Part shown: in pieces, positions 44,803 through 55,263 of the stretch
How the letters are laid out: every line of letters begins with the position of its first letter
Position numbering within the stretch: position 1 is the first letter of the stretch
From: Hydrogenophilales bacterium
GTDB lineage: Bacteria; Pseudomonadota; Gammaproteobacteria; Burkholderiales; Thiobacillaceae
DNA: 64,000 nucleotides
Direction of reading: 5' to 3'
NCBI GenBank assembly: GCA_016195805.1
Contig: JACPYT010000004.1
Span: 108,665 to 172,664, forward strand
The notes under the pieces: generated by a model
What the model was told of the DNA's origin: nothing
Databases searched by the model: none
What the model saw: only the letters and a program-made list of their open reading frames with translations
Position numbers and translations under genes: made by a program

Positions 44803-46164
44803 ATGCTCGGCATGCGGGGAATGCTACTGGCGCTGCTGGTGGTGGGCAGTGCGCAGGCGGCGGTGACGGACGTCACGCTGGACAATGGCCTGCGGGTGAT
44901 CGTGCAGGAAGATCATCGGGCACCGGTGATGGTGTCGCAGGTGTGGTATCGCGCCGGATCGATGGACGAATTCAACGGCACCACCGGGGTGGCGCACGTG
45001 CTGGAGCACATGATGTTCCGCGGCACGAAGACGGTGCCGCCGGGCGAGTTCTCCAAACGCATCGCCGCCGCCGGCGGGCGCGAGAATGCCTTCACCAACC
45101 GCGACCACACGGCGTATTTCCAGCAGATGCAGAAAGACCGGCTGGAACTGGCGATGCAGCTGGAATCGGACCGCATGGCCAATCTCGTCATCCGCGACGA
45201 CCTGTTCGCCAAGGAAATGCAGGTGGTGATGGAGGAGCGCCGGCTGCGCACCGACGACCAGCCGCAGTCGGTCGTCTACGAACACTTGATGGCGGCAGCC
45301 TACCAGGAGAGCCCTTATCGACGCCCTGTCATCGGCTGGATGGACGATCTCCAGCATCTGACCGCGCAGGATGCGCGCGACTGGTATGCCCGCTGGTATG
45401 TGCCCAACAACGCCACGCTCGTGGTGGCGGGCGACGTGAAGGCGGACGACGTGATCGCGCTGGCAAAACGCTATTTCGGGGTGCTTCCTGCTCGTGCCTT
45501 GCCGACGCGCAAGCCACAGGACGAACCCGCACAGATCGGCGAGAAGCGCATCGTGGTCAAGGCGCCCGCGAAGCTGCCCTACCTGCTGATGGCCTGGCAT
45601 GCACCGGTACTCCGGGACTGGCAGAAGGACACCGCGCCCTATGCGTTGCAGATCCTCGCGGGCGTGTTGTCCGGCAACGACTCGGCCCGGCTGCAGCAAG
45701 CGCTGGTCAAGACGCAGCAGATTGCAGTGAGTGCGAGCGCAGGCTACGACGCGGTGTCGCGCGGCCCGGGCATGTTCATGATCGATGCGACGCCTGCGCC
45801 GGGCAAGTCGGTGGATGAACTCGAGAAAGCCATTCGCGACCAGGTCGGGCGGCTCCAGCGCGACGGCATCAGCGAAGCCGAGCTCGCCCGGGTGAAGGCG
45901 CAGGTCATCGCCGCAGACGTCTACCAGCGCGACTCGCTGTTCTACCAGGCGATGCAGCTCGGCGAATACGTGACCGCCGGCCTGCCGCCCGCGGCGCTTG
46001 CGCACCGGGTCGACAAATTGCGTGCGGTCAGCGTCCAGGACGTGCAGGCCGCAGCGAAACAGTGGCTGCAGGACGACCAGCTGAGCGTGGGCGTGCTCGA
46101 CCCGCAACCCCTGCAACCCCAGACGCACCGCGCCGCGGTGCCGGGAGTCCGCCATGACAATTAA
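44803..46164 (+). CDS. M16 family zinc metallopeptidase (active subunit)
   Basis: 453 residues with a signal peptide (cleavage near 'VVGSAQAAVTDV'), so periplasmic. The inverted zinc motif HxxEH is His65-x2-Glu68-His69 in 'GVAHVLEHMMFRGT', with a distal Glu in 'VVMEERRLRTDDQP'. M16 proteases degrade peptides inside a clam-shell chamber. ATG 44803 follows GAGGTG. The second M16 gene overlaps by 11 bp and lacks the motif, so the pair probably forms a heterodimer. Confidence 0.93.
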   Translation: MLGMRGMLLALLVVGSAQAAVTDVTLDNGLRVIVQEDHRAPVMVSQVWYRAGSMDEFNGTTGVAHVLEHMMFRGTKTVPPGEFSKRIAAAGGRENAFTNRDHTAYFQQMQKDRLELAMQLESDRMANLVIRDDLFAKEMQVVMEERRLRTDDQPQSVVYEHLMAAAYQESPYRRPVIGWMDDLQHLTAQDARDWYARWYVPNNATLVVAGDVKADDVIALAKRYFGVLPARALPTRKPQDEPAQIGEKRIVVKAPAKLPYLLMAWHAPVLRDWQKDTAPYALQILAGVLSGNDSARLQQALVKTQQIAVSASAGYDAVSRGPGMFMIDATPAPGKSVDELEKAIRDQVGRLQRDGISEAELARVKAQVIAADVYQRDSLFYQAMQLGEYVTAGLPPAALAHRVDKLRAVSVQDVQAAAKQWLQDDQLSVGVLDPQPLQPQTHRAAVPGVRHDN

Positions 46165-47444
46165 GTCTTTTTGCGTCGCCCTGTTGCTGAGTCTGCCCCT
46201 GTCGGCGCAGGCCGCGCTGACCCTCCAGCACTGGCAGACGCCGCAAGGCGCGCGGGTGATCTTCGTCGAAAGCCACGAACTGCCCATCCTCGACATCTCG
46301 GTCGACTTTCCTGCGGGCAGCGCCCGCGATCCTGCCGGCCAAGCGGGGCTCGCCCAGTTGACCCACATTCTCCTCGATCAAGGGGCCGGCGGCCTCAGCG
46401 ACACGGCGATTGCGCATCGCCTGGCCGATGTGGGTGCAGAGCTGGGGGGCAGTTTCGACCGCGACCGCGCGGGCGTCAGCTTGCGTACTCTGGCGTCCGC
46501 GGCCGAAAAGAACGCGGCGCTCGATATCCTGACGCGCGTCCTGCAACAGCCCGATTTCCCGCAGGCCGTGATCAAGCGCGAGAAACAGCGTCTCATCGCG
46601 GGCATCCGCGAGGCGGAGGCCGACCCCGGTACCGTCGCCGACAAGGCGTTCTATCGTGCCCTGTATGGCACGCACCCCTACGCGCACGATGAAGCGGGCG
46701 AACCCGCCGCGATCGAACGCCTGACGCGTGCGGAGTTGCAGCGGTTCTACCGTACGCACTACAGCGCGCCCAATGCCGTGATTGCGTTGATGGGCGACAT
46801 CTCCCGTGCCGACGCCGAGGCCATCGCCGCACGCCTGGCCGGCGGCTTGTCCAATGCGGCCACCGTGCCGGCGTTGCCGAAACCCGGACCGGCGGCGGCA
46901 ACCGTGCAGCGGATCGCTTTCCCCTCCACGCAAAGCCATGTGCTGGTGGGGGCGGTGGGCATGGCGCGCAACGATCCCGATTTCTTCCCGCTGTTCGTGG
47001 GCAATTATGTGCTGGGCGGCGGCGGCTTCGATTCGCGGCTGATGCACGAGGTGCGCGACAAGCGCGGCTATGCCTACAGCGCCTACAGCTATTTTCTGCC
47101 GATGATGGAGGCCGGCCCGTTCCAGCTCGGCCTGCAGACCAAGACCGAGCAGACCGACGACGCGCTCAAGGTGGCGCAGGCCACGCTGCGGCAGTTCATC
47201 GCCGAAGGCCCCAGCGAGGCGGAACTCACCCAAGCCAAGGCCAACCTCACCGGCGGCTTTCCGCTGCGCATCGACAGCAACAAGAAGATTCTCGAATACC
47301 TGTCGCTGATCGGTTTTTACAATCTGCCGCTGGATTATCTGGACACCTGGGTCGACAAGGTCAATGCGGTCGACGTCGCGGCGGTGAAGCAGGCGTTTGC
47401 CCGCCACATCGATCCAGACAAGCTGGTGACCGTGGTGGTGGGCA

Positions 47445-47455
<11 letters not shown>
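46154..47455 (+). CDS. M16 family protein, catalytically inactive partner
   Basis: 433 residues with a signal peptide ('LLSLPLSAQAALTL'). It has the M16 fold ('VIFVESHELPILDISVDFPA', 'GLAQLTHILLDQGAGGLSD') but where the zinc motif should be it reads LTHILLDQG, without HxxEH. The R/Y pair 'RDKRGYAYSAYSYF' typical of the second M16 domain is kept. It likely contributes substrate binding to the neighbouring active subunit. It overlaps rsmD by 11 bp. Confidence 0.92.
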
Positions 47456-48779
<1,324 letters not shown>

Positions 48780-48780
<1 letters not shown>

Positions 48781-49044
48781 GGCCTGTTAACGCTCATTTT
48801 GCACCTGCGGCGAGGACGATTCGGGATGCAGCCCGCGAAGCAGGGTGCGCGGCTGAGTCGTTCTCAGCAAGCGACCTGCGACAAAGGGATGCGCCCGAAT
48901 CGCCCCGCCCCTCCGGGTTGCTACGAGAAAGCGCGTCTGCTGCGTTGCGCCGCTTGGCAAGGGCTAGCCCTTGCGGGCGCGCCGCGCCTTGCATCCATCG
49001 CTTTCTCGTGGCAACGCAGGCGCGAAATGAGTGTTAACAGGCCC
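48780..49044. mobile_element. MITE-like element with terminal inverted repeats
   Basis: About 265 bp bounded by GGGCCTGTTAAC-G-CTCATTT (start) and AAATGAG-T-GTTAACAGGCCC (end), i.e. about 20-bp terminal repeats with one or two mismatches, flanked by TA on both sides (48778-48779, 49045-49046). Inside are two strong fold-backs: CGATTCGGG (48817-48825)/CCCGAATCG (48894-48902), and a 17-bp pair 48917-48933/48999-49015 (one mismatch) enclosing the perfect palindrome GCAAGGGCTAGCCCTTGC (48957-48974). No coding frame of note. It lies between convergent genes. Confidence 0.8.
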
Positions 49045-49049
49045 TAGGC

Positions 49050-51014
49050 TCAGGCCGTTTTGGCTAGAAGGGCTCCGCCGAGCTCGTCCACCAGGGCGTC
49101 GGCAATGCGCAGGTTGATGCGCGCCAGGCTGTCCAGCTGATCGCTCACGCTGCCGATCGAGGTTTCCAGTTCGGCAATGCGCTCGTCCAGCGTCTCGGTT
49201 GCGGCGTGGATGCGGCTGACGCTTTCCAGCCGGCGTTTCAACTGGAGTTTGTGTTCGCGTACCTGGGTTTCCATCGGCGCAATCAAGGCCTTTAGCCAGG
49301 CCTCGGTTTCGCTGTTGGCCAGTTCGAAAACCTGAACCACCTTGCTCGCCAGCGTCTCGAAAAAGCGCGCAGTCAGCTGGTGCTGGCCTACCGTCAGCAT
49401 CTTGAACACGGTGTTGAAGCGCTCGTCGAAAATGCGTTCCAGCCGCGCCATTTCCTTGCGATATTTTTGCAGGCTGTGATCCGGCGGGTTGACCGCCGCC
49501 AGCCCGTGCTCGTCGCTGAATTTCTGGTACATCGCCGTCATCATGGCGCGGATTTCCTTGATGGTCGCCGACGACGCATCCAGGTTGCCGTCCAGCTGAC
49601 GGAAGAAGCGGCCCATCGCCTCGCGCAGCCCCACGCTGAAATGGCTCTTTTCCATCGCCTGCCGGGTATGGCGCACCTCGTTGCGTAGCGCCTCCATGCC
49701 CAGCCGTTGCCGCAGCGCCTCGACCTGCGTCGCGAACACATTGCGCAAGGCATTGAACTGCTCCAGGCCGCGTTCGAACTGCTGCTTGTCCTCGTTGGCC
49801 TTGACCATCATGTGCTGGATGACGTCGCGGTTCTTGCCGCGCAGGCCCTGCAATTCGTCGACCTGATCCTGGATCGTGGCGAGTCGGGTTTCCAGCAGCT
49901 CGGTGGTCTTGATCACCACGTCCTCCACCGCGGCCTGGGCCGATTCCCCGACCAGCGCCTGCTTGCAGGGGATGAGTTCCTGCGACAGCGCAGCCTCCAG
50001 TTCGGGCAGGCGGCTCTTCGTCAGCAGCGCGGCGTCGCGTTTGACCTTGGCGACCAGCGCTTTCTGCGCCGACACCGGGTAGACCTGGCTTGGGGGCAGG
50101 TCGAGTAGCGCGGCGCTGCTGGCGACCTGCTTGGCGATTTCGGCGTCGATCTGCGCCTGCGTCTTGAGCTCGTCCCACAGGCCGTCGATCTTGTTCAGCA
50201 CGACCAGCCGCGCCCGGCTGGCACCCTGCACCGGCGCAATATACTGGCGCCAGATCTCGATGTCCGACCGGGTGACGCCGGTGTCGGCGGCCAGCAGGAA
50301 CAGCACCGCATGGGCGCTGGGCAGCATGTTGAGCGTCAGTTCGGGTTCGGTGCCGATGGCGTTGAGGCCGGGCGTGTCGAGGATGACCAGTCCCTGCTTC
50401 AGCAGCGGATGGGGAAAGTTGATCAGCGCATGGCGCCAACGCGGAATCGCGATGCTGCCGTCGCGTTCCAGACTGCGTGCGGTTTCCTCGTCGGCGGGAT
50501 TGATCAGGCCGAAGGCCTCGGCGGTGGAGGCGTCGACGTCGACCGTATCGGCCAGTCGCATCAGCGTCGCGCTCATGTCTTCCGCGGAATCGAGGTTGAG
50601 CGGGAATTCGGTCCAGGCGTCCGCGTCGTGCTTGAAGTCAGCGATACTGCCTTCGCGGGTCTTGGTGTCGATGGGCAACAGCCGCAGGGACGGTCGGCGG
50701 AGCGGGTCGAAAAACAGTTCGGTGGGGCACATGGTGGTGCGCCCGGCGGACGACGGCAGCACACGCTGGCGGTAATCCGAAAAAAAGATGGCGTTGATGA
50801 GTTCGGACTTGCCGCGCGAAAATTCGGCGACGAAGGCCACGTTCAGCTTGTCTTCCTGCAGGCGGCCGAGCAGCTGGTTCAAGCGCATCTCGGATTCGGC
50901 GTCGCCCAGTTCCTGCACGTTGAGCCAGTCGCGCAGCGCTTCGACGCGCACGTACACGGCATCGCGCCAGGTGCTGTAGTGCTCGAATTCGTCAACCAGG
51001 GTAGTGGATTTCAT
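49050..51014 (-). CDS. Dynamin-like GTPase family protein
   Basis: 654 residues. GTPase domain: P-loop 'VAFVAEFSRGKSELINAIF' (about 59-77, G1 ending RGKS), G3 'LVILDTPGLNAIGTEPE' and G4 'LVVLNKIDGLWDEL'. The remainder is long alpha-helical, coiled-coil-like ('LLETRLATIQDQVDELQGLR' onward). Bacterial dynamin-like proteins bind and remodel membranes; the exact role here is unknown. The first residue of the G1 motif is Ala rather than Gly (AEFSRGKS), seen in some family members. The stop abuts the inverted-repeat element. Confidence 0.85.
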   Translation of the reverse strand: MKSTTLVDEFEHYSTWRDAVYVRVEALRDWLNVQELGDAESEMRLNQLLGRLQEDKLNVAFVAEFSRGKSELINAIFFSDYRQRVLPSSAGRTTMCPTELFFDPLRRPSLRLLPIDTKTREGSIADFKHDADAWTEFPLNLDSAEDMSATLMRLADTVDVDASTAEAFGLINPADEETARSLERDGSIAIPRWRHALINFPHPLLKQGLVILDTPGLNAIGTEPELTLNMLPSAHAVLFLLAADTGVTRSDIEIWRQYIAPVQGASRARLVVLNKIDGLWDELKTQAQIDAEIAKQVASSAALLDLPPSQVYPVSAQKALVAKVKRDAALLTKSRLPELEAALSQELIPCKQALVGESAQAAVEDVVIKTTELLETRLATIQDQVDELQGLRGKNRDVIQHMMVKANEDKQQFERGLEQFNALRNVFATQVEALRQRLGMEALRNEVRHTRQAMEKSHFSVGLREAMGRFFRQLDGNLDASSATIKEIRAMMTAMYQKFSDEHGLAAVNPPDHSLQKYRKEMARLERIFDERFNTVFKMLTVGQHQLTARFFETLASKVVQVFELANSETEAWLKALIAPMETQVREHKLQLKRRLESVSRIHAATETLDERIAELETSIGSVSDQLDSLARINLRIADALVDELGGALLAKTA

Positions 51015-51090
51015 GGGGGCCGATCAGGGATATGGCACAGTCATTTAACGACATGGTAATGACAAACTTGATTTCTGCGGCAGGGCGGCG

Positions 51091-51903
51091 TCAGTGCTGG
51101 CAGGCCGAGCAATAGAAACTTGCACGCTGCCCCTGCACGATGCGGCGGATTGGCGTGCCGCAAACCTTGCACGGCAGTCCCTCGCGGTCGTATACCCGCG
51201 TCTGCAGTTGGAAATAGCCTAGTTCGCCGTCGCTCGCGACGTAATCGCGTAGCGAACTGCCGCCTGCGGCGATGGCGGCCGTCAGCACCTGCTTGATTGC
51301 CGTGACCAGCCGCGCGCAGGCCGGACGGCTGAGGCGTCGCGCAGCGGTGCCCGGGCGGATGCCGGCATGGAACAGCGACTCGGAGGCGTAGATGTTGCCG
51401 ACGCCGACCACCACCTGCGCATCCATGATGACTTGCTTGATCGCCGTGTTGCGGCGCTGGCACTGCGCATGCAGATACGCGGCGTCGAACGCCGGCGTCA
51501 GCGGCTCCGGCCCCAGGTGGGCCAGCAGCGGATGCTGGGCCGGATGCGCGGTCCACAGTACGGCGCCGAAGCGGCGCGGGTCGCGCAGCCGCAGCGTGGT
51601 GCCGTCGTCGAACAGCCAGTCGACATGGTCGTGCAGGGCAGCCGGTTCGCCGGGCCCGGTCAGGCGCAGGCTGCCCGACATGCCCAGATGGACGATCTGC
51701 GTGGCCGCGCCAAAATCGAACAGCAGGTATTTGCCGCGCCGGGCTATCCCCTTGAGCGTCAGCCAGCCTAGCCGTGCCTCCAGGTCGCCCGGCACGGGCC
51801 AGCGCAGGCGCGGGTTGCGCACCACGATGCGCGTGAGGGTGCGATGCTGCAGGCGTGGCAGCAATCCCAGGCGGGTGGTTTCGACTTCGGGCAGTTCCGG
51901 CAT
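51091..51903 (-). CDS. mutM: Formamidopyrimidine-DNA glycosylase
   Basis: 270 residues. It starts MPELPEVETTRLGLLP, with catalytic Pro2 and Glu3 after Met removal. The H2TH region 'VGVGNIYASESLFHAGIRPG' and a C-terminal zinc finger (CKVCG ... FYCSACQH) are intact. It removes 8-oxoguanine and nicks the strand. The ATG at 51903 is fixed by the need for an N-terminal proline; the 18-residue upstream extension is not part of the protein. Confidence 0.97.
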   Translation of the reverse strand: MPELPEVETTRLGLLPRLQHRTLTRIVVRNPRLRWPVPGDLEARLGWLTLKGIARRGKYLLFDFGAATQIVHLGMSGSLRLTGPGEPAALHDHVDWLFDDGTTLRLRDPRRFGAVLWTAHPAQHPLLAHLGPEPLTPAFDAAYLHAQCQRRNTAIKQVIMDAQVVVGVGNIYASESLFHAGIRPGTAARRLSRPACARLVTAIKQVLTAAIAAGGSSLRDYVASDGELGYFQLQTRVYDREGLPCKVCGTPIRRIVQGQRASFYCSACQH

Positions 51904-52046
51904 GGTGGGGGCGGGCGCGTTGCGCGAGATGGGTTGGGATCGACTACGGGACGACATCCTGCGACGGTTTGTCCCCGCAAGCGGGAACCGAACCGATACA
52001 CTGTCATTCTATATAACGCGCTTTCACCCCTGAAATTTTCCCTATT

Positions 52047-53429
52047 TTGAACGCACGATTTTCCTTGCTGCTGGGTTTGCTGGTCAGCAGTGCGGCTTCG
52101 GCTGCGGATCCCTTCGGCGTACTCGACCGCGTGCCGCCGTCACGTGCGCCCGAGCTGCGCCCGGCAGCCGTATGCGACACCGCCGCGCCGTCGGGCCCGA
52201 TCACGCTGGCGGAGGCGGTGGAGCGTGCCCTGTGCACCAATCCGGCCACCCGCAGCGCCTGGCTTACGGCGCGGCTGCGTGCCGCCGAACTGGGGCAGGC
52301 GTACAGCGCCTATCTGCCCAGCCTGTCGGCCAGCGGCAGCGCGTCCCGCAACGGTGCACGCGTGCTTCCGAACGACTACAGCGCCTGGCAATTGGGGCTG
52401 GACGCGCAGTATCTGCTGGTTGACTTCGGCGGGCGGGCGGCCCAGCGCGATGCCGCCGAAGCGCTGCTGGCTGCGGCACGCGCCAGCCAGGATGCCAGCG
52501 TGCGGCAACTCTATCTGCAGACGGTCACGGCCTACTTCAATCTGCTGACCGCGCAGGGTGCGGTCACCGTCGCGCGCGAGGCCGAGACTTCGGCGCTCGC
52601 CGCGCTGAATGCGGCAACCGCACGGGTGGCCGCGGGAACGGCCATTCCGTTCGATCGGCTGCAGGCGAAAACCGTCTATACCCAGCGCCAGATCGACCGC
52701 ATCCGCGCCGAAGGCGAGGCGGAGCGGATGCAGGGCGAACTGGCCGCGCTGATGGGCGATGCCCGGCAGACCGGCTTCAGCGTGATCGATAGCGAGGCGG
52801 CGTTCAGCCAGACCCCCGACCTGAGCACCAAGGTGGATGCGCTGATCGATGCCGCGCTCAGCCGGCGGCCGGATCTGCGTGCGGCGGAGGCCACGGTGCT
52901 TGCGCAGCGGGCCGGGGTGCGGAGCGCGAAGGCCGCCGGCAAGCCCAGCTTGTCGGCCTTTTACGATGCTCAGCGGCAAGATGGCGGTTCCCTGGCAGCG
53001 ACCAGTTCCAGCGTCGGGATCAACCTGACCATCCCGCTCTTCACCGGCTACCGCAACACCTATCAGATCGCCGCGGCGCAAACCCAGGCCGACCTGGCTG
53101 TGGCGGAACGCGACCGCGTGGCCAATCAGGTGGCGCTGGACGTGTGGCGCGCCTATTACGGCGTGAAGAGCGAAACCGAAGCGGACAGCCGCAGCGCCGA
53201 TCTGGTGGAAAGCGCCGTGGCGGCCGAGAAACTCGCGCTGGGGCGTTATCAGGCCGGGCTGGGCATTCTGCTGGACGTGCTGAGCGCCCAGGCCAATCTG
53301 GCGCAGGCGCGCCAGACCCAGCTGCAGACGCGGCTGGGCCTGCGGGTGGCGCGGGCCAATCTGGCTCAGGCCATTGGGGATTTGAGCTGGGACTGGCTGG
53401 AGCCGGTGCAGCAGGAAGGGACGCGATGA
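52047..53429 (+). CDS. Outer-membrane efflux protein, TolC family
   Basis: 460 residues from TTG 52047, with a signal peptide ('LLLGLLVSSAASAADPF'). The two OEP repeats begin 'AVERALCTNPATRSAWLTA' and 'LIDAALSRRPDLRAAEATVL'. The C-terminal 'LALGRYQAGLGILLDVLSAQ' is a TolC hallmark. The exporter channel for the adjoining MacAB-like pump. The non-ATG start follows from frame and signal peptide; no ATG fits. Its stop overlaps macA. Confidence 0.92.
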   Translation: MNARFSLLLGLLVSSAASAADPFGVLDRVPPSRAPELRPAAVCDTAAPSGPITLAEAVERALCTNPATRSAWLTARLRAAELGQAYSAYLPSLSASGSASRNGARVLPNDYSAWQLGLDAQYLLVDFGGRAAQRDAAEALLAAARASQDASVRQLYLQTVTAYFNLLTAQGAVTVAREAETSALAALNAATARVAAGTAIPFDRLQAKTVYTQRQIDRIRAEGEAERMQGELAALMGDARQTGFSVIDSEAAFSQTPDLSTKVDALIDAALSRRPDLRAAEATVLAQRAGVRSAKAAGKPSLSAFYDAQRQDGGSLAATSSSVGINLTIPLFTGYRNTYQIAAAQTQADLAVAERDRVANQVALDVWRAYYGVKSETEADSRSADLVESAVAAEKLALGRYQAGLGILLDVLSAQANLAQARQTQLQTRLGLRVARANLAQAIGDLSWDWLEPVQQEGTR

Positions 53430-54550
53430 AAAAAACGGCAATGCTTGCGCTGCTGGTTGTGGTGGCGGCTGCAGCGGTGTGGTGGTGGAGCGGCAAGAAC
53501 AAGCCTGCCGAGCCGCAATATCGCACCGTGACGGTGGATCGCGGAGATATTGCGGCCGAGGTCTCGGCCAACGGCACGCTCAACCCGGTCACCCTGGTCA
53601 ACGTCGGTACCCAGGTGTCGGGGACGGTGAAGCGCATCGATGCCGACTTCAACCAGCAGGTGAAGGCGGGACAGGTGCTGGCCGAACTCGATCCGGCATT
53701 GTTTAAGGCCGCGTTGGCGCAAAGTACCGCCAACCTCGCCAACGCGCAGGCGCAACTGGATCTGGCCCGGGCCAACGCGGTGCGCATGCAGACGCTGTTC
53801 AAACAGGAATATGTGTCACAGCAGGAACTCGATCAGGCGCTGGCCGCGCGCGCGCAGGCAGAGGCGCAGGTGCGGCTGGCGCGCGCGCAGGTGACGCGCG
53901 ACCAGACCAATCTCGGCTTCTCGATCATCCGTTCGCCGGTCGACGGCACCGTGATCAACCGCCAGGTCGACGTCGGGCAGACCGTGGCGGCGAGCTTCCA
54001 GACGCCGACGCTGTTCCAGATCGGCAAGGATCTGACCCAGATGCAGATCGATTCCACCGTGTCGGAAGCCGACATCGGGCAGATCAAGGTGGGGCAGCCA
54101 GTGAAATTCCGGGTCGATGCATTCCCCGACACCGAATACAGCGGCGCGGTGCGGCAGGTGCGGCTGAACGCCACGACCGCGCAGAACGTCGTCACCTACA
54201 ACGTGGTGGTGAATGTCGCCAACCCCGACCTGGCTCTGATGCCGGGCATGACGGCCAACCTGCGCGTGCTGGTCGAAACCCGGCCGAACGTGCTGCGGGT
54301 GCCGACGACGGCGCTGCGTTTCCGGCCGCAGGCGGGCAGCGTCGTCGAAAGCGCAGGCAAGTCGCGCGGCTCGGCGGTGTACCGGCTGGTCGACGGCAAG
54401 CCGGTGCGGGTGGCGGTCAAGACCGGCATCAGCGACAAGGCCTACACGCAAATCGTCGCCGGTGAATTGAAGCCGGGCGACGCCGTGATCGTGGCCGATC
54501 TGGCGGCCAAAAAAGACAACAGCGGTATGTCGCGCGGACGCCTGTTCTGA
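53426..54550 (+). CDS. macA: Periplasmic adaptor of a MacAB-type exporter
   Basis: 374 residues. An N-terminal anchor ('AMLALLVVVAAAAVWWW'), biotinyl-lipoyl domain ('VSANGTLNPVTLVNVGTQVS'), an alpha-hairpin of about 60 residues ('ANAQAQLDLARANAVRMQTL') and the beta-barrel. It links the MacB pump to the outer-membrane channel. Start ATG 53426 overlaps the upstream stop. Named by family resemblance; the transported substrate is unknown. Confidence 0.9.
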   Translation: MKKTAMLALLVVVAAAAVWWWSGKNKPAEPQYRTVTVDRGDIAAEVSANGTLNPVTLVNVGTQVSGTVKRIDADFNQQVKAGQVLAELDPALFKAALAQSTANLANAQAQLDLARANAVRMQTLFKQEYVSQQELDQALAARAQAEAQVRLARAQVTRDQTNLGFSIIRSPVDGTVINRQVDVGQTVAASFQTPTLFQIGKDLTQMQIDSTVSEADIGQIKVGQPVKFRVDAFPDTEYSGAVRQVRLNATTAQNVVTYNVVVNVANPDLALMPGMTANLRVLVETRPNVLRVPTTALRFRPQAGSVVESAGKSRGSAVYRLVDGKPVRVAVKTGISDKAYTQIVAGELKPGDAVIVADLAAKKDNSGMSRGRLF

Positions 54551-55263
54551 TGGCAAAACCGGCGGCGCCGCTGATCGAGGTGGTGGATCTCGAAAAGGAC
54601 TATCCGACCGGCGCCGGCGTATTCCAGGCGCTGCGCGGGGTGAGCCTCAGCATCGCCGAAGGCGAGTTCGTCGCCATCATGGGCGCGTCGGGCTCGGGCA
54701 AGAGCACCTTCATGAACCTGCTCGGCTGCCTCGACCGTCCCACTCGCGGCAGCTACCACCTCGACGGGCAGGATGTCAGCCGCCTGTCGTCGGATCAGCT
54801 GGCCGCCTTGCGCAATCGCGAGATCGGCTTCGTGTTCCAGGGTTTCAACCTGCTGCCCAAGCTCACTGCGCTCGACAACGTGGCGTTGCCGCTGATGTAT
54901 GCCGGCATGGGGCGCGAGGCACGGCGGCGTCAGGCGCAGGCCATGCTCGAACGTGTCGGCCTCGGCGAGCGCTCGCACCACACGCCGCTGCAGCTGTCGG
55001 GCGGGCAGCAGCAGCGGGTGGCGATCGCCCGCGCGCTGGCCACCCGCCCGCGCATCATCTTCGCCGACGAGCCGACCGGCAACCTCGACAGCGAAACCAG
55101 CCGGCAGGTGATGGGCTTCTTCAGCCAGCTTAACCGGGAAGAAGGCATCACGCTGGTGCTGGTGACGCACGAAGCCGACATCGCCGCGTATGCGCGACGG
55201 CGCATCCGCTTCCAGGACGGACGGGTGATCGAGGACGTGGCGCAGGCCGAGCTTGCCGCATGA
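54550..55263 (+). CDS. ABC transporter ATP-binding protein (MacB/LolD type)
   Basis: 237 residues. Walker A 'IMGASGSGKSTFMNLLGCLD', signature 'LQLSGGQQQRVAIARALA', Walker B '[12 protein letters not shown]' and H-loop 'LVTHEADIAAY' are present. Energises the permease encoded next door; together they equal the fused MacB of E. coli split in two genes. It overlaps macA (TGATG) and the permease (4 bp). Confidence 0.95.
   Translation: MAKPAAPLIEVVDLEKDYPTGAGVFQALRGVSLSIAEGEFVAIMGASGSGKSTFMNLLGCLDRPTRGSYHLDGQDVSRLSSDQLAALRNREIGFVFQGFNLLPKLTALDNVALPLMYAGMGREARRRQAQAMLERVGLGERSHHTPLQLSGGQQQRVAIARALATRPRIIFADEPTGNLDSETSRQVMGFFSQLNREEGITLVLVTHEADIAAYARRRIRFQDGRVIEDVAQAELAA

Noticed and set aside
48964..50439. 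491-aa minus-strand frame reading from the dynamin-like gene into the MITE-like element
   Set aside because: Shifted frame of the dynamin-like gene; Gly/Arg/Ala-rich with no fold motifs.
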